A DNA stretch of 64,000 nt from CAYGYG01 sp964354155 (GCA_964354155.1 CAYGYG010000012.1:1-64000), one strand, 5' to 3'; counted from the stretch's first letter, positions 52,007 through 61,388 are shown. Program-made: numbers and translations. Notes: generated by a model from the letters alone, not told the origin.

Positions 52007-52531
52007 ATGAACATGTTGGTTTCTCTAGCGATACTTGCCGGACCAAGTCTCTTTTTTTTCAAGGGGAAAGGTGAAGTCATAGTTAAGTACGTACCGACGA
52101 TCGCGGCCAGCCAGTATACGGTGGTGGTCGCCAAGAACGACAGCCCTTGGGAAGAGGCAAGTATGCGGCGTTCCGCGAACTGGTTCTATCATCTGGTGGC
52201 GTACGACTCGACGATACGGGCGTTGGCCTGCTATTTCCGGAGCGGTACGATCATCGACGATAACTTCGGCATGCTCTACCTATACGAGATAAAGACTAAT
52301 CCGAGGATGATAATGCCGCTGTCCATCAAACAGCTGGACGTGATGCTCAAGACCGCTGATGCTAAGTTGCTGAGCCGAGCCACCAAACATGACGTTTCCG
52401 AGGCTATGACTTTGATCACCTACGTTAGCGAGCTGCTCAATTTGATTCCGGATCCGATGCGCGAGTGTCTATTTCGAACCGAAAAGCGACGGTTACTTGA
52501 CTACGCCGCCAGCTTGCTGACGCGGCAGTAA
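52007..52531 (+). CDS. Hypothetical protein with N-terminal hydrophobic segment
   Basis: I do not recognise this 174-residue protein. A short hydrophobic start (about 3-18, LVSLAILAGPSLFFF) could be a signal or anchor, followed by a mixed alpha/beta region (PWEEASMRRSANWFYHLVAYDSTIRALACYF) and a helical C-terminal half. A strong AAGGAGGTCG site precedes the ATG, 11 nt after rimI, so it is probably the last or next gene of that operon. Confidence 0.7.
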   Translation: MNMLVSLAILAGPSLFFFKGKGEVIVKYVPTIAASQYTVVVAKNDSPWEEASMRRSANWFYHLVAYDSTIRALACYFRSGTIIDDNFGMLYLYEIKTNPRMIMPLSIKQLDVMLKTADAKLLSRATKHDVSEAMTLITYVSELLNLIPDPMRECLFRTEKRRLLDYAASLLTRQ

Positions 52532-52561
52532 TCAGGCGAGCCAATTGCAATCAGGGAGATC

Positions 52562-53614
52562 ATGGTGCGGGCAATGCTGCTGGAACGACCGGCCCCGGTT
52601 GAGAGCCGGCCCCTGCGGTTGGTGGATTTACCGAAGCCGGAGATCGCCGCGGATGAAGTTCTGATTCGAGTCACGGCTTGCGGGGTGTGTCACACCGACC
52701 TTCACATCGTCGAGGGAGAAATCGCGCCGCCGCGGCTGCCGCTTGTTCCTGGTCACCAAATCGTTGGAACCGTTGAGAGAACCGGGTGCCAGGTGGTCGG
52801 CCTCGGTAACGGAGATCGCGCCGGAATCGCCTGGCTCCATGCCGCGTGCGGAAAGTGTGAGTACTGCAAGCAAGGCCTCGAGAATCTCTGCCTCGACGCC
52901 CAGTTTACCGGTTATCATGTCCACGGCGGGTATGCCGAGTATGTTGCGGTCAAGCACTCCTTTTCCTATAGGTTGCCGGACGGTTTTGATGATCGGGCCG
53001 CGGCTCCCTTGCTGTGCGCCGGCATTATCGGCTATCGCGCGCTACGTCTCTGCGCGTATGAAACCAAGGGTAACGTTGGTCTCTACGGTTTTGGGGCGTC
53101 AGCGCACATCGCCCTGCAGGTTGCTCGGCACCAGGGATGCGACGTCTACGTCTTCTCGCGCACTCGTGACCACCAGAGGCTGGCCCTGGAACTGGGAGCG
53201 GTCTGGGCGGGAGGGGTTGAAGAAGACCCGCCCCGGAGAATGGACGGTTCGATAATATTCGCTCCGGCCGGGTCTTTGGTGCCGGTGGCCCTGGGCCATC
53301 TGAAGAAGGGGGGCATCCTTGCGCTAGCCGGTATCTACATGACCCCGATCCCCTCGATTGACTACAACAAGCTCTTGTACGGTGAGCGGAAGATTACCAG
53401 TGTCACCGCCAGTACGAGAGCTGATGCCCGCTCTTTTCTTAAGCTTGCGGCTAAGATACCGATCAGAACTAAGATTGAAGTATTCGCGCTCGAAGATGCC
53501 AACCTTGCACTTAAGTTGCTGAAAGAACGTAAGATAGCGGGGGCTGCGGTGCTCAAAGTCGCTCCGGCTCCGGCTCAGGAAGATCGATTGAAGCCATCCC
53601 GCCCGCCGGCGTGA
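52562..53614 (+). CDS. Zinc-dependent alcohol dehydrogenase (MDR family)
   Basis: The 350-residue protein has the catalytic zinc ligands Cys43 (GVCHTD), His65 (PGHQ) and Cys152 (LLCAG), and the four structural zinc cysteines (CGKCEYCKQGLENLC). The NAD(P) fold is marked by GLYGFGASAH (about 178-187). It resembles the AdhA/AdhP group acting on short-chain alcohols or aldehydes; the natural substrate is open. The C-terminal tail (PAPAQEDRLKPSRPPA) is longer and Pro-rich. AGGGAG precedes the ATG, 30 nt after the previous gene. Confidence 0.92.
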   Translation: MVRAMLLERPAPVESRPLRLVDLPKPEIAADEVLIRVTACGVCHTDLHIVEGEIAPPRLPLVPGHQIVGTVERTGCQVVGLGNGDRAGIAWLHAACGKCEYCKQGLENLCLDAQFTGYHVHGGYAEYVAVKHSFSYRLPDGFDDRAAAPLLCAGIIGYRALRLCAYETKGNVGLYGFGASAHIALQVARHQGCDVYVFSRTRDHQRLALELGAVWAGGVEEDPPRRMDGSIIFAPAGSLVPVALGHLKKGGILALAGIYMTPIPSIDYNKLLYGERKITSVTASTRADARSFLKLAAKIPIRTKIEVFALEDANLALKLLKERKIAGAAVLKVAPAPAQEDRLKPSRPPA

Positions 53615-53669
53615 TTGAAGGCTCGGGTGCTTGGTTTTAGTCCGGCAATCCTTGGTGGATAAATCACTC

Positions 53670-53697
53670 TTGACTTTGTCCGGGAAGTGTGTAGAAT
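53670..53697 (+). promoter_or_regulatory. Promoter of the Crp-like gene
   Basis: TTGACT (53670-53675), 16 bp, TAGAAT (53692-53697), giving a leader of about 65 nt with AGGAGG before the ATG. A second TTGACA-like hexamer near 53708 has no matching -10. Confidence 0.6.
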
Positions 53698-53768
53698 AGC
53701 CCAATACTTGACATATCGGCATTTGTGCACTCAAGAAAGGTACTTGATCTGACGCAGCAGGAGGCAAG

Positions 53769-54404
53769 ATGGCTGACGAAGGTAAGATGAAGAAATTGAA
53801 TCCGGGCGAAGTACTCTTCAACGAAGGGGAGATCGGCGAAGTAATGTATTTGATCCGGCAGGGAAAGGTCAAAATCGTGAAAGGCAAGGGAGAAGAGGGG
53901 AAAGTACTTGCAGTTCTGAAAGAAGGCGACTTTTTTGGGGAAATGGCGATTATCGACAACAGTCCGAGGTCGGCCACGGCGATTGCAGTTGATGAGGTCA
54001 CGCTGCTCGGTATCGATAAGGAGACTTTCCACTCCAAGATCCGGGAAAACCCGTTGATTTCTTACATTCTTGAAACGCTGAGCCGACGTTTGCGCGGGGC
54101 CGACGAGCAGATAAAGCTCCTGATGATCAAGAGCGAGGAGCGGCGGGTCATCGCCCTGCTATTGACCCGAGGCAAAGAGGCCGGCCGGAAGATCAATGGT
54201 GGTGTCGAAGTCAGCCCGTTTTCCATCGATGGCTTCACCAACATGGTTGGGATCGAATTCGCTAAGGTCAGGGAGTTTATTGACCGGCTGATAAACGCCC
54301 GGCTCATTGCCATCGAAGGCGATAAGCTCGCCATTAAGAGCATTGCCGACTTAGAAGATTACCTGCGCTACATCACCCTCAAAGAGAAGTTTGAGCGCGG
54401 TTAA
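53769..54404 (+). CDS. Crp/Fnr-family regulator with cyclic-nucleotide-binding domain
   Basis: The 211-residue protein has an N-terminal cyclic-nucleotide-binding domain (about 8-115). Its phosphate-binding cassette is conserved, FFGEMAIIDNSPRSATA, with the Arg and small residues that contact the cyclic phosphate. A dimerisation helix (about 100-125) and a C-terminal winged helix (about 140-200, IDGFTNMVGIEFAKVREFIDRL) follow. The helix-turn-helix is less typical than in E. coli CRP. No Fnr-type cysteine set is present. With two class III cyclases in the window, it is a likely cAMP effector. Followed 43 nt later by prfA. Confidence 0.9.
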   Translation: MADEGKMKKLNPGEVLFNEGEIGEVMYLIRQGKVKIVKGKGEEGKVLAVLKEGDFFGEMAIIDNSPRSATAIAVDEVTLLGIDKETFHSKIRENPLISYILETLSRRLRGADEQIKLLMIKSEERRVIALLLTRGKEAGRKINGGVEVSPFSIDGFTNMVGIEFAKVREFIDRLINARLIAIEGDKLAIKSIADLEDYLRYITLKEKFERG

Positions 54405-54447
54405 GTAGCTCAAGCTGATCCCTACCGAGAGTTGGAGGAGGACACCG

Positions 54448-55515
54448 GTGTCCACCTTTAAGTTAGAGGAATTCCATCTGCGCCGCAAGGAACTCGAGCG
54501 CTTGTTGGTCGATCCGAAGATTCTAGCCGACCGGTTGGAGCTTCAGAAGCTTTCGAAGGAGTTCAAGCGGTTGAGTCGGATCCTGGACCAGGCGGAACTC
54601 ATCAAGAAGCTCGAGCGATCGATTACCGAGACCCAGGAACTGGTCAAGGCGGACGACCGGGAACTGGCCGAGCTGGCCGAGAACGAACTGGCTGCGCTCC
54701 AGCAACAACATGACCGCGCGCGCGATGGACTGATTCGCTTGACGGAAGGCGGCGATGAGGATGAGAGTGAGCGTAACTGCATCATGGAAATCCGTGCCGG
54801 GGCCGGGGGCGAAGAAGCGGCGCTGTTCGCGGCTGACCTCTTCCGAATGTACACCAAGTACGTTGAAAAGAGGAATTTCAAATGGGAACTCCTGTCATCG
54901 CACCCGACCGGGTTGGGCGGTCTGAAAGAAGTAATCCTTTTCATCGAAGGGTCGGGATCTTACAGCCTATTCAAGTACGAAAGCGGCGTGCACCGGGTTC
55001 AGCGCATACCTGCCACCGAGGCTTCCGGTCGGATCCACACGTCAACGGTTACCGTGGCGGTGCTGCCGGAAGTTGAAGATGTCGACTATCACATCGAAGA
55101 GAAGGATCTGAAGATCGATACGTTCCGGGCGGGCGGGCACGGCGGGCAAAATGTCAACAAAGTCAGTTCCGCGGTGCGTATCACCCATCTTCCGAGCGGT
55201 ATCGTCGTGAATTGTCAGGACGAAAGATCGCAGCACCGGAACCGGGACAAGGCGATGAAAGCGCTGCGGGCAAAGCTCCTCGATATCAAGAAGCGGGAGC
55301 AGGAGCGGGAAATATCGCAGCAGCGCCGGGAACAGGTCGGTTCCGGGGAGCGTAGTGAGAAGATCAGAACCTACAATTTCCCCCAGAACCGGGTCACCGA
55401 TCACCGGGTCAATGTCAGTATCCACAACCTTGAAGATATGATGGATGGGAACCTGGACAAGTTGATAAGTTCGGTTGTTGAGAAGCTGCGTCAGGCAAAA
55501 ACCGCCTCGACGTAG
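54448..55515 (+). CDS. prfA: Peptide chain release factor 1
   Basis: RF1 releases the peptide at UAA and UAG. The 355-residue protein has full length, the GGQ motif (Gln234 in GGHGGQN), the stop-reading PAT tripeptide (RIPATEASGR) and the characteristic DERSQHRNRDKAM helix. The GTG start is preceded by GGAGGAGG, and gives the usual N-terminal helical domain. It is probably co-transcribed with the Crp-like gene. The common downstream partner prmC is absent here; a convergent gene follows. Confidence 0.96.
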   Translation: MSTFKLEEFHLRRKELERLLVDPKILADRLELQKLSKEFKRLSRILDQAELIKKLERSITETQELVKADDRELAELAENELAALQQQHDRARDGLIRLTEGGDEDESERNCIMEIRAGAGGEEAALFAADLFRMYTKYVEKRNFKWELLSSHPTGLGGLKEVILFIEGSGSYSLFKYESGVHRVQRIPATEASGRIHTSTVTVAVLPEVEDVDYHIEEKDLKIDTFRAGGHGGQNVNKVSSAVRITHLPSGIVVNCQDERSQHRNRDKAMKALRAKLLDIKKREQEREISQQRREQVGSGERSEKIRTYNFPQNRVTDHRVNVSIHNLEDMMDGNLDKLISSVVEKLRQAKTAST

Positions 55516-55611
55516 GACGCTATCCCCGATTTCTGATTCTGATCCGGCGGCCGATCCCGGCCTTCACTCCCGTCTTGTCAAGCTTCTAACCACCGGACGA
55601 CAAAGCTCTAA

Positions 55612-56046
55612 TCATGTCTCGGCCAGACTCCCCAGCTTGACATCCTTTATGGCGCTGGCCACCACATAGATGCGGATATTGTTGCCCGCTGGATCAGCCG
55701 GCAATACGAAGAAACCCTTACGTTGTTTGTTATACCCCATTGTCGATCCGTAGACTACCTCATTATCGAGAAAAGTAATCTTGATCTTGATGCCGCGCAG
55801 GTATTTCGGGTCGAAACCCGAGAATCCCTTCTTTTCCTGATAACCCTTGTCCCCCTCGTAGGTTTTAACGAAAAAAACGGCCTTGAGCGATTCGGTGTCA
55901 ACCTCCTCGATTCGGCCGTCCTGGTGAACAAGGTGAAACTTCGGTTTCTCGGGGACAAAATCGTGCGTGACTCCCTTCACGACCACGGCATTCTTGTAGT
56001 GAAGCACGATCCGATTGACCTCGGGCGATGACGGAGTAAAATTCAT
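55612..56046 (-). CDS. Conserved hypothetical protein (DUF6982-like)
   Basis: The 144-residue protein matches a family I know only as an uncharacterised one, with the motifs GVTHDFVPEKPKFHLV, LKAVFFVKTYEGD and GYNKQRKGFFVLPADPAGNN. It is all-beta, soluble and without signal peptide, perhaps two small barrel repeats. Function unknown. The ATG at 56046 is 6 nt after a perfect TATAAT, so the six in-frame codons upstream (from 56064) run through the -10 box and are excluded. It converges with prfA. Confidence 0.8.
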   Translation of the reverse strand: MNFTPSSPEVNRIVLHYKNAVVVKGVTHDFVPEKPKFHLVHQDGRIEEVDTESLKAVFFVKTYEGDKGYQEKKGFSGFDPKYLRGIKIKITFLDNEVVYGSTMGYNKQRKGFFVLPADPAGNNIRIYVVASAIKDVKLGSLAET

Positions 56047-56052
56047 CCCGAC

Positions 56053-56081
56053 ATTATAGAACAATTATCTGACAAAGGCAA
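56053..56081 (-). promoter_or_regulatory. Promoter of the DUF6982-like gene
   Basis: On the minus strand, a weak TTGCCT (56076-56081), 17 bp, perfect TATAAT (56053-56058), then 6 nt to ATG. Predicted leaderless. Confidence 0.65.
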
Positions 56082-56137
56082 GAAGAGAATGACACGAATC
56101 GGAGTGGGAAGGGGCAGTAATGATGGCTGACGTAATG

Positions 56138-56173
56138 ATAAAAGAAAACGGGGCAGACCAGATGGTCTGCCCC
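56138..56173 (-). terminator. Intrinsic terminator of the C25 peptidase gene
   Basis: A perfect 10-bp stem with a 4-nt loop (GGGGCAGACC/GGTCTGCCCC, 56150-56173), followed on the minus strand by a T-rich run (GTTTTCTTTT). It starts 17 nt after the stop codon. Confidence 0.85.
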
Positions 56174-56190
56174 AGTAAGATCTCGAGTGC

Positions 56191-59100
56191 CTATCTTAGG
56201 TAGATGACCTTTTCGGTCCGGTCGTTGATTTTCAGGAAGTAGATGCCGCCGGCAAGGTGTTCGGGTTGCCAGGTGCCGGTGCCGGTTGCGGCCCCGGTTT
56301 TCTCTAAGACCGAGGCGACCTGGCGGCCGGAGATATCAAAGGCGTGGACTGTGATTCTTTCATTGGGGCCGAGTTCGTAAGCGTAGGCCAGTTGTTTGGT
56401 AAAGATGCGGGAGTTGAGTTTGAAACGGGCGTGTTGGCCCAGCACGACGACCGGCTCTTCTTCGACTTTGACGAAGCGGTCATACCAGGATTGGGCGCTG
56501 TCACTGTGGACCCGGGCTTCGATCGTGTCCCGACCGCCGACGATCGCGTAGACCACGCGCCAGCGGCCGCCGGCCGGGATGTTTTGCGGTCCGGCGGAAA
56601 CGAGGACCGACCAGTTGTAGGCCCGGTTGCTGGTCGCGACCGTCTTCTTGGCGGTCATGAAGCTATCTTTGACCGATTCGGTCATGCCGGTGTAGATCTG
56701 GTGGTCAATGACCGACAGGTTGCAGGCGGTGCGAGGGTCGAGCAGCCGGACGCCGACCGTGGGATTGTAGCTCTGGTTCTTCATGAAGGCGAAACGCCGG
56801 TTGGTATTAGTGTAGGCGAAGTCGGTCAGATCCATCGCACTCCAGCCACAGCACTTGAAATCGCAGAGCAGGGCCGAATAGAAACTGTTGATCTGGCTGG
56901 CCCCGGTGTTGTAGTAGTCGTAGATGATGATGCCGAAGTCGTCGTAGCCGCCGGCGGATAGCGTCAGGGAGTGCTGGTTGACCCGGATGCCTCGGGGTAC
57001 GGGGTGATAACCGTCATCGTAGATGGCCCGGAACTCCTCATGAGCATAGAGCGGCGGGATGACCGGGACGATGCTGTCGAGGATGCGGAAGTCCTTGTTG
57101 ACCACCGAGCAGGGCACCCCGAAACTGCGATCAACGATATAGGTCGGGTCCGTGCCGCAGAGCATGCTGCCGTACTGGAGCTTGGAAATCGTCCAGGCGG
57201 TGGTCTCCGGATAGACAAAACCGTGACCTTCACCGCGCCAGTCGGTCGTACCGATACTGCCCAGGGCCGTTACCGACAGCAGGAAGAAGGCGGTATCGTG
57301 GGTCGCCCAGACGCGGTAATCGGGCCGCTGGCCGATCGTCGTCTTGACAAAGGGTTGCCAGGTGCCTTCGTTGGCCGCCGCATTGACGATGAGCTCGGCC
57401 TCGGCCCCTTGCGGGGCGGCGGCGGATACCGTCACCCGGTAGAAATCGCCCCGGGCCGTATCCCCGGCTGCGATGTTGGCGTAGTTCGACGTCGAATCGA
57501 GCAGGGTGAGATGGGAACAGGTCGTCCGTAAGGTACCGCGGACGTTGGTGGCCACCGCATTGCCCGCGTTCTTTAACGTAACATAGAGGTTGGCGGTTTC
57601 ACCCGGGTCAAACCGGTGGTTGTTACCATCGTCGATGTAACAGCTCTGGTATGCCAGACAGGGCGCCGGGCTGCCGGAACTTACCGTCGCGGTCGCCTCG
57701 TAGGGATAACAGTCGCGCGCCGTCACCGTTACATCCATAGTGCCGACCGTGGTGGCATTGGCCACCAGATCAACCCAGCCCAGCGAGTTGGTGTAGCCGG
57801 CCGCATGAAACTCGGTACCCTTCATGACGCAAACCAGCGCCTCTTTGACCGGACTGCCGCCGAAACTTGCCGTCACCCGGACGTTGGTCGCACCGGTCGG
57901 AATCGAAGCCGGATGATTGACCGTTAGTCGCTTGGGTGTATCACGCCACATGGGCAGCTCGGGGTCACCAAAGAGATTGAGTGAATAATGCGCCCACCGG
58001 GCACTCAACTGTTCCTTGGCCACGTTTCTCAGGTAGTCCTTGGCATAGGCGATGGCCTTGCCAATATTAGGGCGATTTTGCACGAAGCCCCGATAGAAGG
58101 TTACCGAAATGTGTTCGCCCGGGCCCATGGTCGGCGGCGCGGCCCAGCCGTAACGCGAATTCAAGATGTCAGCCACGCAACCGCCACCAGGATAATTGAT
58201 CAGGGATTCGGCAATACACTCTTTTCCATCAAAGCTGCCGCAGTCGCAGGCAAATGTGGACATCATGATGTCCAACATGGTCGCATTGGTTAACGTGGGG
58301 ACGAGCGCCATCGTGAATACGCCTACCTGGTCTGGGCTGCCATGTCCGAGAGGATGGCTGAAATTGTACCCGACGTTGAGCGAGTCGCGGATCTGGGCAC
58401 CGGTTGGGTCGTCGAGGCGGGAACGGCGCCAGGTTGCGGGGAAATAGTTCGCGATCTGACCATTGCAGATCCGTCCGTGATACATATTGCTGCCCCAGAA
58501 TAACTCTGAGGGCAGCAGGATCCTCTTTAGATATGTGGTATCAGGATGTTTTTCATAGAGAGTATCTTTCCGAATGAAATTCGCTACATGGGCAGCGTGA
58601 TCTACCGGAGCGCGACCGACAAACACGTCGTAGAAAAGGTCGGCGGTATCCGCCGGGACGAGCTCGCCGAACTGGTTATTGCGGTTACCGTCCCAGGACC
58701 ACTGCAGGTCGGCGAAATAGAGGTCGGCCGGGACGTTGTTGGGCGAGTAGGGCAGATAGCCGTTACGGAAGGGCACGACCACGTCGTCCCCGCCAAGCAG
58801 CACATAGACAAGGCCTTTGTTGCGCCAGTAGTCGATGATGAAGTTGCGGATTTTCTCCGGATTGTCACGGCCCGCATACCGGGCATAGATCGTATCTAAG
58901 GGCATAATGACCGTGTTCAGCCCTTTCTTGGTCTTCCAGTTCTTCAAAGGGGTGAAGGCGGAAACCAGCGCGCTGCTGGTGATAATAACATAGTCGACAT
59001 TGTTGAACGATTCTTTTTGGGGCGGAGCGAAGGTCTGGACTTGGTCGGCGTTGATGACCAGGTTGGCAACCTGCTCGCTAAAAACCCTGATCTGATTATC

Positions 59101-59643
59101 GGTCATTGGATAGATTTCGTTAACCCCCTCGGTGTATTCGATTTCAAGCTCCAACCGGGTGAAAAGCACCAGTTTCCCGTTGGCGGGCGTATATTGCACC
59201 GGGCAGACTTTAACACCGGCAATGCGGTACCCGGACATGCACCCCGAAGGTACGACCGAGGCGATCGTAGCCGGGTAGGCCTGGTCTGACGCATAGACGG
59301 TCGGGTCCGGCTGGACAAAGGGCGGCGGGTTTTGTATCGACAAGGGCCGTGGTGTTTGCACTGGATGGATGTAGAATACACCCGGCACTTCATAACGGTC
59401 GAAGGATCTGATCCGGACATCCTTGATTTCGGCTGAAGGGGGGATCAAAAGATTAACGTTGGCCATCGGCAGCAGCGGTTTGCCTTCCTCCGCTGTAGAC
59501 AGAGCACCATTAAGCGTAATCACGTCAAAACCGTTGGCTTGCGAAAAATTGAGATCGGCGGGGGAGAACGTTACCGTCTGAACTATGCTTGCCGGATAGG
59601 CAAGAACAGCAAGCATGAAGAGGGAACAAAGATATTTAGCCAT
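56191..59643 (-). CDS. Gingipain-like C25 peptidase with C-terminal module and sorting tail
   Basis: An 1150-residue secreted protein: signal peptide (1-17), propeptide region (about 20-205), C25 catalytic domain (about 210-570), Ig-like domain (about 580-660), a CARDB/NEW3-type domain (about 665-765, DDGNNHRFDPGETANLYVTL), the shared C25-associated module (about 785-1065) and a Por tail (about 1070-1150). His434 (GHG) and Cys466 (ACDCGSF) are present, so it should be an active cysteine protease. It matches the two-gene set 1058-4557 in fused form. A paralogue ends at 62930. Start preceded by AAGGAGG, terminator downstream. Confidence 0.9.
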   Translation of the reverse strand: MAKYLCSLFMLAVLAYPASIVQTVTFSPADLNFSQANGFDVITLNGALSTAEEGKPLLPMANVNLLIPPSAEIKDVRIRSFDRYEVPGVFYIHPVQTPRPLSIQNPPPFVQPDPTVYASDQAYPATIASVVPSGCMSGYRIAGVKVCPVQYTPANGKLVLFTRLELEIEYTEGVNEIYPMTDNQIRVFSEQVANLVINADQVQTFAPPQKESFNNVDYVIITSSALVSAFTPLKNWKTKKGLNTVIMPLDTIYARYAGRDNPEKIRNFIIDYWRNKGLVYVLLGGDDVVVPFRNGYLPYSPNNVPADLYFADLQWSWDGNRNNQFGELVPADTADLFYDVFVGRAPVDHAAHVANFIRKDTLYEKHPDTTYLKRILLPSELFWGSNMYHGRICNGQIANYFPATWRRSRLDDPTGAQIRDSLNVGYNFSHPLGHGSPDQVGVFTMALVPTLTNATMLDIMMSTFACDCGSFDGKECIAESLINYPGGGCVADILNSRYGWAAPPTMGPGEHISVTFYRGFVQNRPNIGKAIAYAKDYLRNVAKEQLSARWAHYSLNLFGDPELPMWRDTPKRLTVNHPASIPTGATNVRVTASFGGSPVKEALVCVMKGTEFHAAGYTNSLGWVDLVANATTVGTMDVTVTARDCYPYEATATVSSGSPAPCLAYQSCYIDDGNNHRFDPGETANLYVTLKNAGNAVATNVRGTLRTTCSHLTLLDSTSNYANIAAGDTARGDFYRVTVSAAAPQGAEAELIVNAAANEGTWQPFVKTTIGQRPDYRVWATHDTAFFLLSVTALGSIGTTDWRGEGHGFVYPETTAWTISKLQYGSMLCGTDPTYIVDRSFGVPCSVVNKDFRILDSIVPVIPPLYAHEEFRAIYDDGYHPVPRGIRVNQHSLTLSAGGYDDFGIIIYDYYNTGASQINSFYSALLCDFKCCGWSAMDLTDFAYTNTNRRFAFMKNQSYNPTVGVRLLDPRTACNLSVIDHQIYTGMTESVKDSFMTAKKTVATSNRAYNWSVLVSAGPQNIPAGGRWRVVYAIVGGRDTIEARVHSDSAQSWYDRFVKVEEEPVVVLGQHARFKLNSRIFTKQLAYAYELGPNERITVHAFDISGRQVASVLEKTGAATGTGTWQPEHLAGGIYFLKINDRTEKVIYLR

Positions 59644-59668
59644 GTAGCCTCCTTATGACAGTCTGTAA

Positions 59669-59696
59669 ATACTAACCGAGCGCAGTTAAATGTCAA
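59669..59696 (-). promoter_or_regulatory. Promoter of the C25 peptidase gene
   Basis: On the minus strand, perfect TTGACA (59691-59696), 16 bp, TAGTAT (59669-59674), with a short leader containing AAGGAGG. Confidence 0.7.
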
Positions 59697-59780
59697 GGGG
59701 AAACCGATTTCACGAGAGCCCCAATCGTGTCCCCCCATGGGGTCAGATAGTAATGGGGTGGGCGGAGGGCGAGAAAGCGC

Positions 59781-59808
59781 TTGACAAGTAGTGGCCGTTA
59801 GGTATAAT
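59781..59808 (+). promoter_or_regulatory. Promoter of the interrupted propeller gene
   Basis: Perfect TTGACA (59781-59786), 16 bp, perfect TATAAT (59803-59808). The leader is about 48 nt with GATGGAGGT before the ATG. It diverges from the C25 peptidase promoter. Confidence 0.8.
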
Positions 59809-59863
59809 TATGCATATTGTGGATCATTGATTTCGGATTTGAGTCATTCAAGATGGAGGTCGT

Positions 59864-61201
59864 ATGAGCATCGTCGTGACATTGGCGGCGCTATCTTTGT
59901 TCAACGCCGATTTCGGCATCTGCACTATGGCCACGAACGAGATATACACGACCGCGGCTTACGCCAACAACCAGTACTACGTCTTCTGGACCGACTACCG
60001 GTCCGCGCCGTTGTACTCGCTGTACGGAGCCAGGATCAGCGCCACCGGCACAGTGCTGGATCCTAACGGCAAGTTCCTGGCAACGGACAGCGTCTTCAAT
60101 CCCAGGGTTGCTTCCGACGGATCGAACCTATTGGTGGTCTGGCGGGAAGGGTGCTGAAGTTATGGCGATATCCGCGGAGTGCGGGTCACTCCGAACTGCG
60201 ATTCAATAAGGTCTTTCTACATCTACACCGACACAAGAACCCCGGCACAGTATGCACCGGAGATCACTTTCGGCGGCGGCAACTACCTTGTGGTATGGGG
60301 CGACGGCCGCAGCACGAACTTCCCGGTATATGCTTCGCGTGTGACACCGTCAGGCACGGTGCTGGATCCGACCGGCATCCTGGTCAGCAGGAGCACGACG
60401 GCGACGCAGTACTTCCCGGCGGTTGCCTGGGGCGGCACAAGGTACTTCGTCGTGTGGGGTTACTACTCGCCGGCACCGTACGCCGTGTACGGCCGGTTCG
60501 TCAATACGAACGGGACCATGGCCAGCGATACGATCCGGTTGGGGACCGGAACCACGGGGATCTACCACACCGGTCTTGCCTACGACGGGACGAACTACCT
60601 GGTCATCTGGGTCGAGTATGCGACGTCGAGTGTTCTCAAAGGACAGATGGTTTCAGGAAGCGGTGCCCTGATCGGCAGTCCATTCACGATTGCCTCACCG
60701 GTAATGTACTTCAAGTCGGCATCAGTCTGCTTCGACGGTACGAACTATCTTGTTGCCTATGCGCTCCAGACCGGAGGCGTCTACAAGATCTGGGGCCGTA
60801 AATACAACCGAAGCGGCGCACCGGTGGGCTCGGCCTTTGCCGTGTCGAACTCGACCTACAGTCAGTCCTACAACTCCGTTGTTCCCGGCGCGAACAACCG
60901 GTATCTGAACGTCTGGTCTGAGTATCGCTCAACCTATGACATCTACGGCAACATCGACGTGATGATGACTGAAGTCGAGGAACAGACGACCGGGCATAGC
61001 GCGGCGCTTCGACTCAAGTCAAGCATCGTACGCGATATGATTCGACTCGAAGGCGGACGCGAGTTTCTGGTCTTCGATGTCTCGGGCCGCGAGGTGGGGA
61101 AGACGACCACCGGTGCTTTCGATTGTCGGCGGCTGGAGAGCGGTGTCTACTTTGTCCGCGTTCCGTCGGGCGAACGGTTGAAGGTTGTGAAAGTACGGTA
61201 G
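59864..61201 (+). pseudogene. Secreted propeller protein with sorting tail, interrupted by one in-frame TGA
   Basis: One reading frame of 446 codons runs from the ATG to the stop at 61199-61201, broken by a single TGA at 60155-60157. The same frame continues at once on both sides. The product would be a chain of repeats with the motif GxNYLVVWxDxRS...RVxxxGTVLDPxG, probably a propeller, ending in a short Por tail (about 375-445, VFDVSGREVG, SGVYFVRV). Aligning repeats puts the TGA at a Ser position (LVVWREGC-stop-SYGDIRG against LVVWGDGRS...), one base from TCA. A nonsense mutation or sequencing error is most likely. Selenocysteine is a weaker option, considered because a SECIS-like hairpin follows. 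Promoter and GGAGG are intact. Confidence 0.75.
60175..60193 (+). other. Hairpin 17 nt downstream of the in-frame TGA
   Basis: A perfect 7-bp stem (CGGAGTG/CACTCCG) with a 5-nt loop CGGGT. The loop begins 24 nt after the TGA and has G at its second position. Those values fall within the general bacterial SECIS model, but the stem may also be chance in GC-rich coding DNA. Confidence 0.4.
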
Positions 61202-61217
61202 AGAAAAGCGCTTATTG

Positions 61218-61247
61218 GAGGCCCCGCTCGCCAACGAGCGGGGCCTC
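61218..61247 (+). terminator. Strong hairpin terminator
   Basis: A perfect 13-bp stem with a 4-nt loop (GAGGCCCCGCTCG, CCAA, CGAGCGGGGCCTC), 17 nt after the stop codon of the propeller gene. The T-run afterwards is weak (TGTCTGTT), so termination may need Rho or be imperfect. Confidence 0.7.
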
Positions 61248-61352
61248 TGTCTGTTCGGTCACGTTGTGCTCTTGGCTTGCACTCTTCGAACGCAGCCGAG
61301 AAGCAACTGTGTCATTAGCGAAGCGTCATAAGTACGGCGTTTTCCCCTGACC

Positions 61353-61380
61353 TTGACTTGGCAGTCAATAATCGTATAAT
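61353..61380 (+). promoter_or_regulatory. Promoter of the metallophosphatase gene
   Basis: TTGACT (61353-61358), 16 bp, perfect TATAAT (61375-61380), then 8 nt to the ATG. Predicted leaderless. Confidence 0.8.
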
Positions 61381-61388
61381 GAACCAGG

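Noticed and set aside
60155..60157. Genome-wide recoding of TGA as a sense codon
   Set aside because: Many well-identified genes here end in TGA (for example ispF at 17233-17235 and the PorV/TPR-giant gene junction), so TGA is a normal stop.
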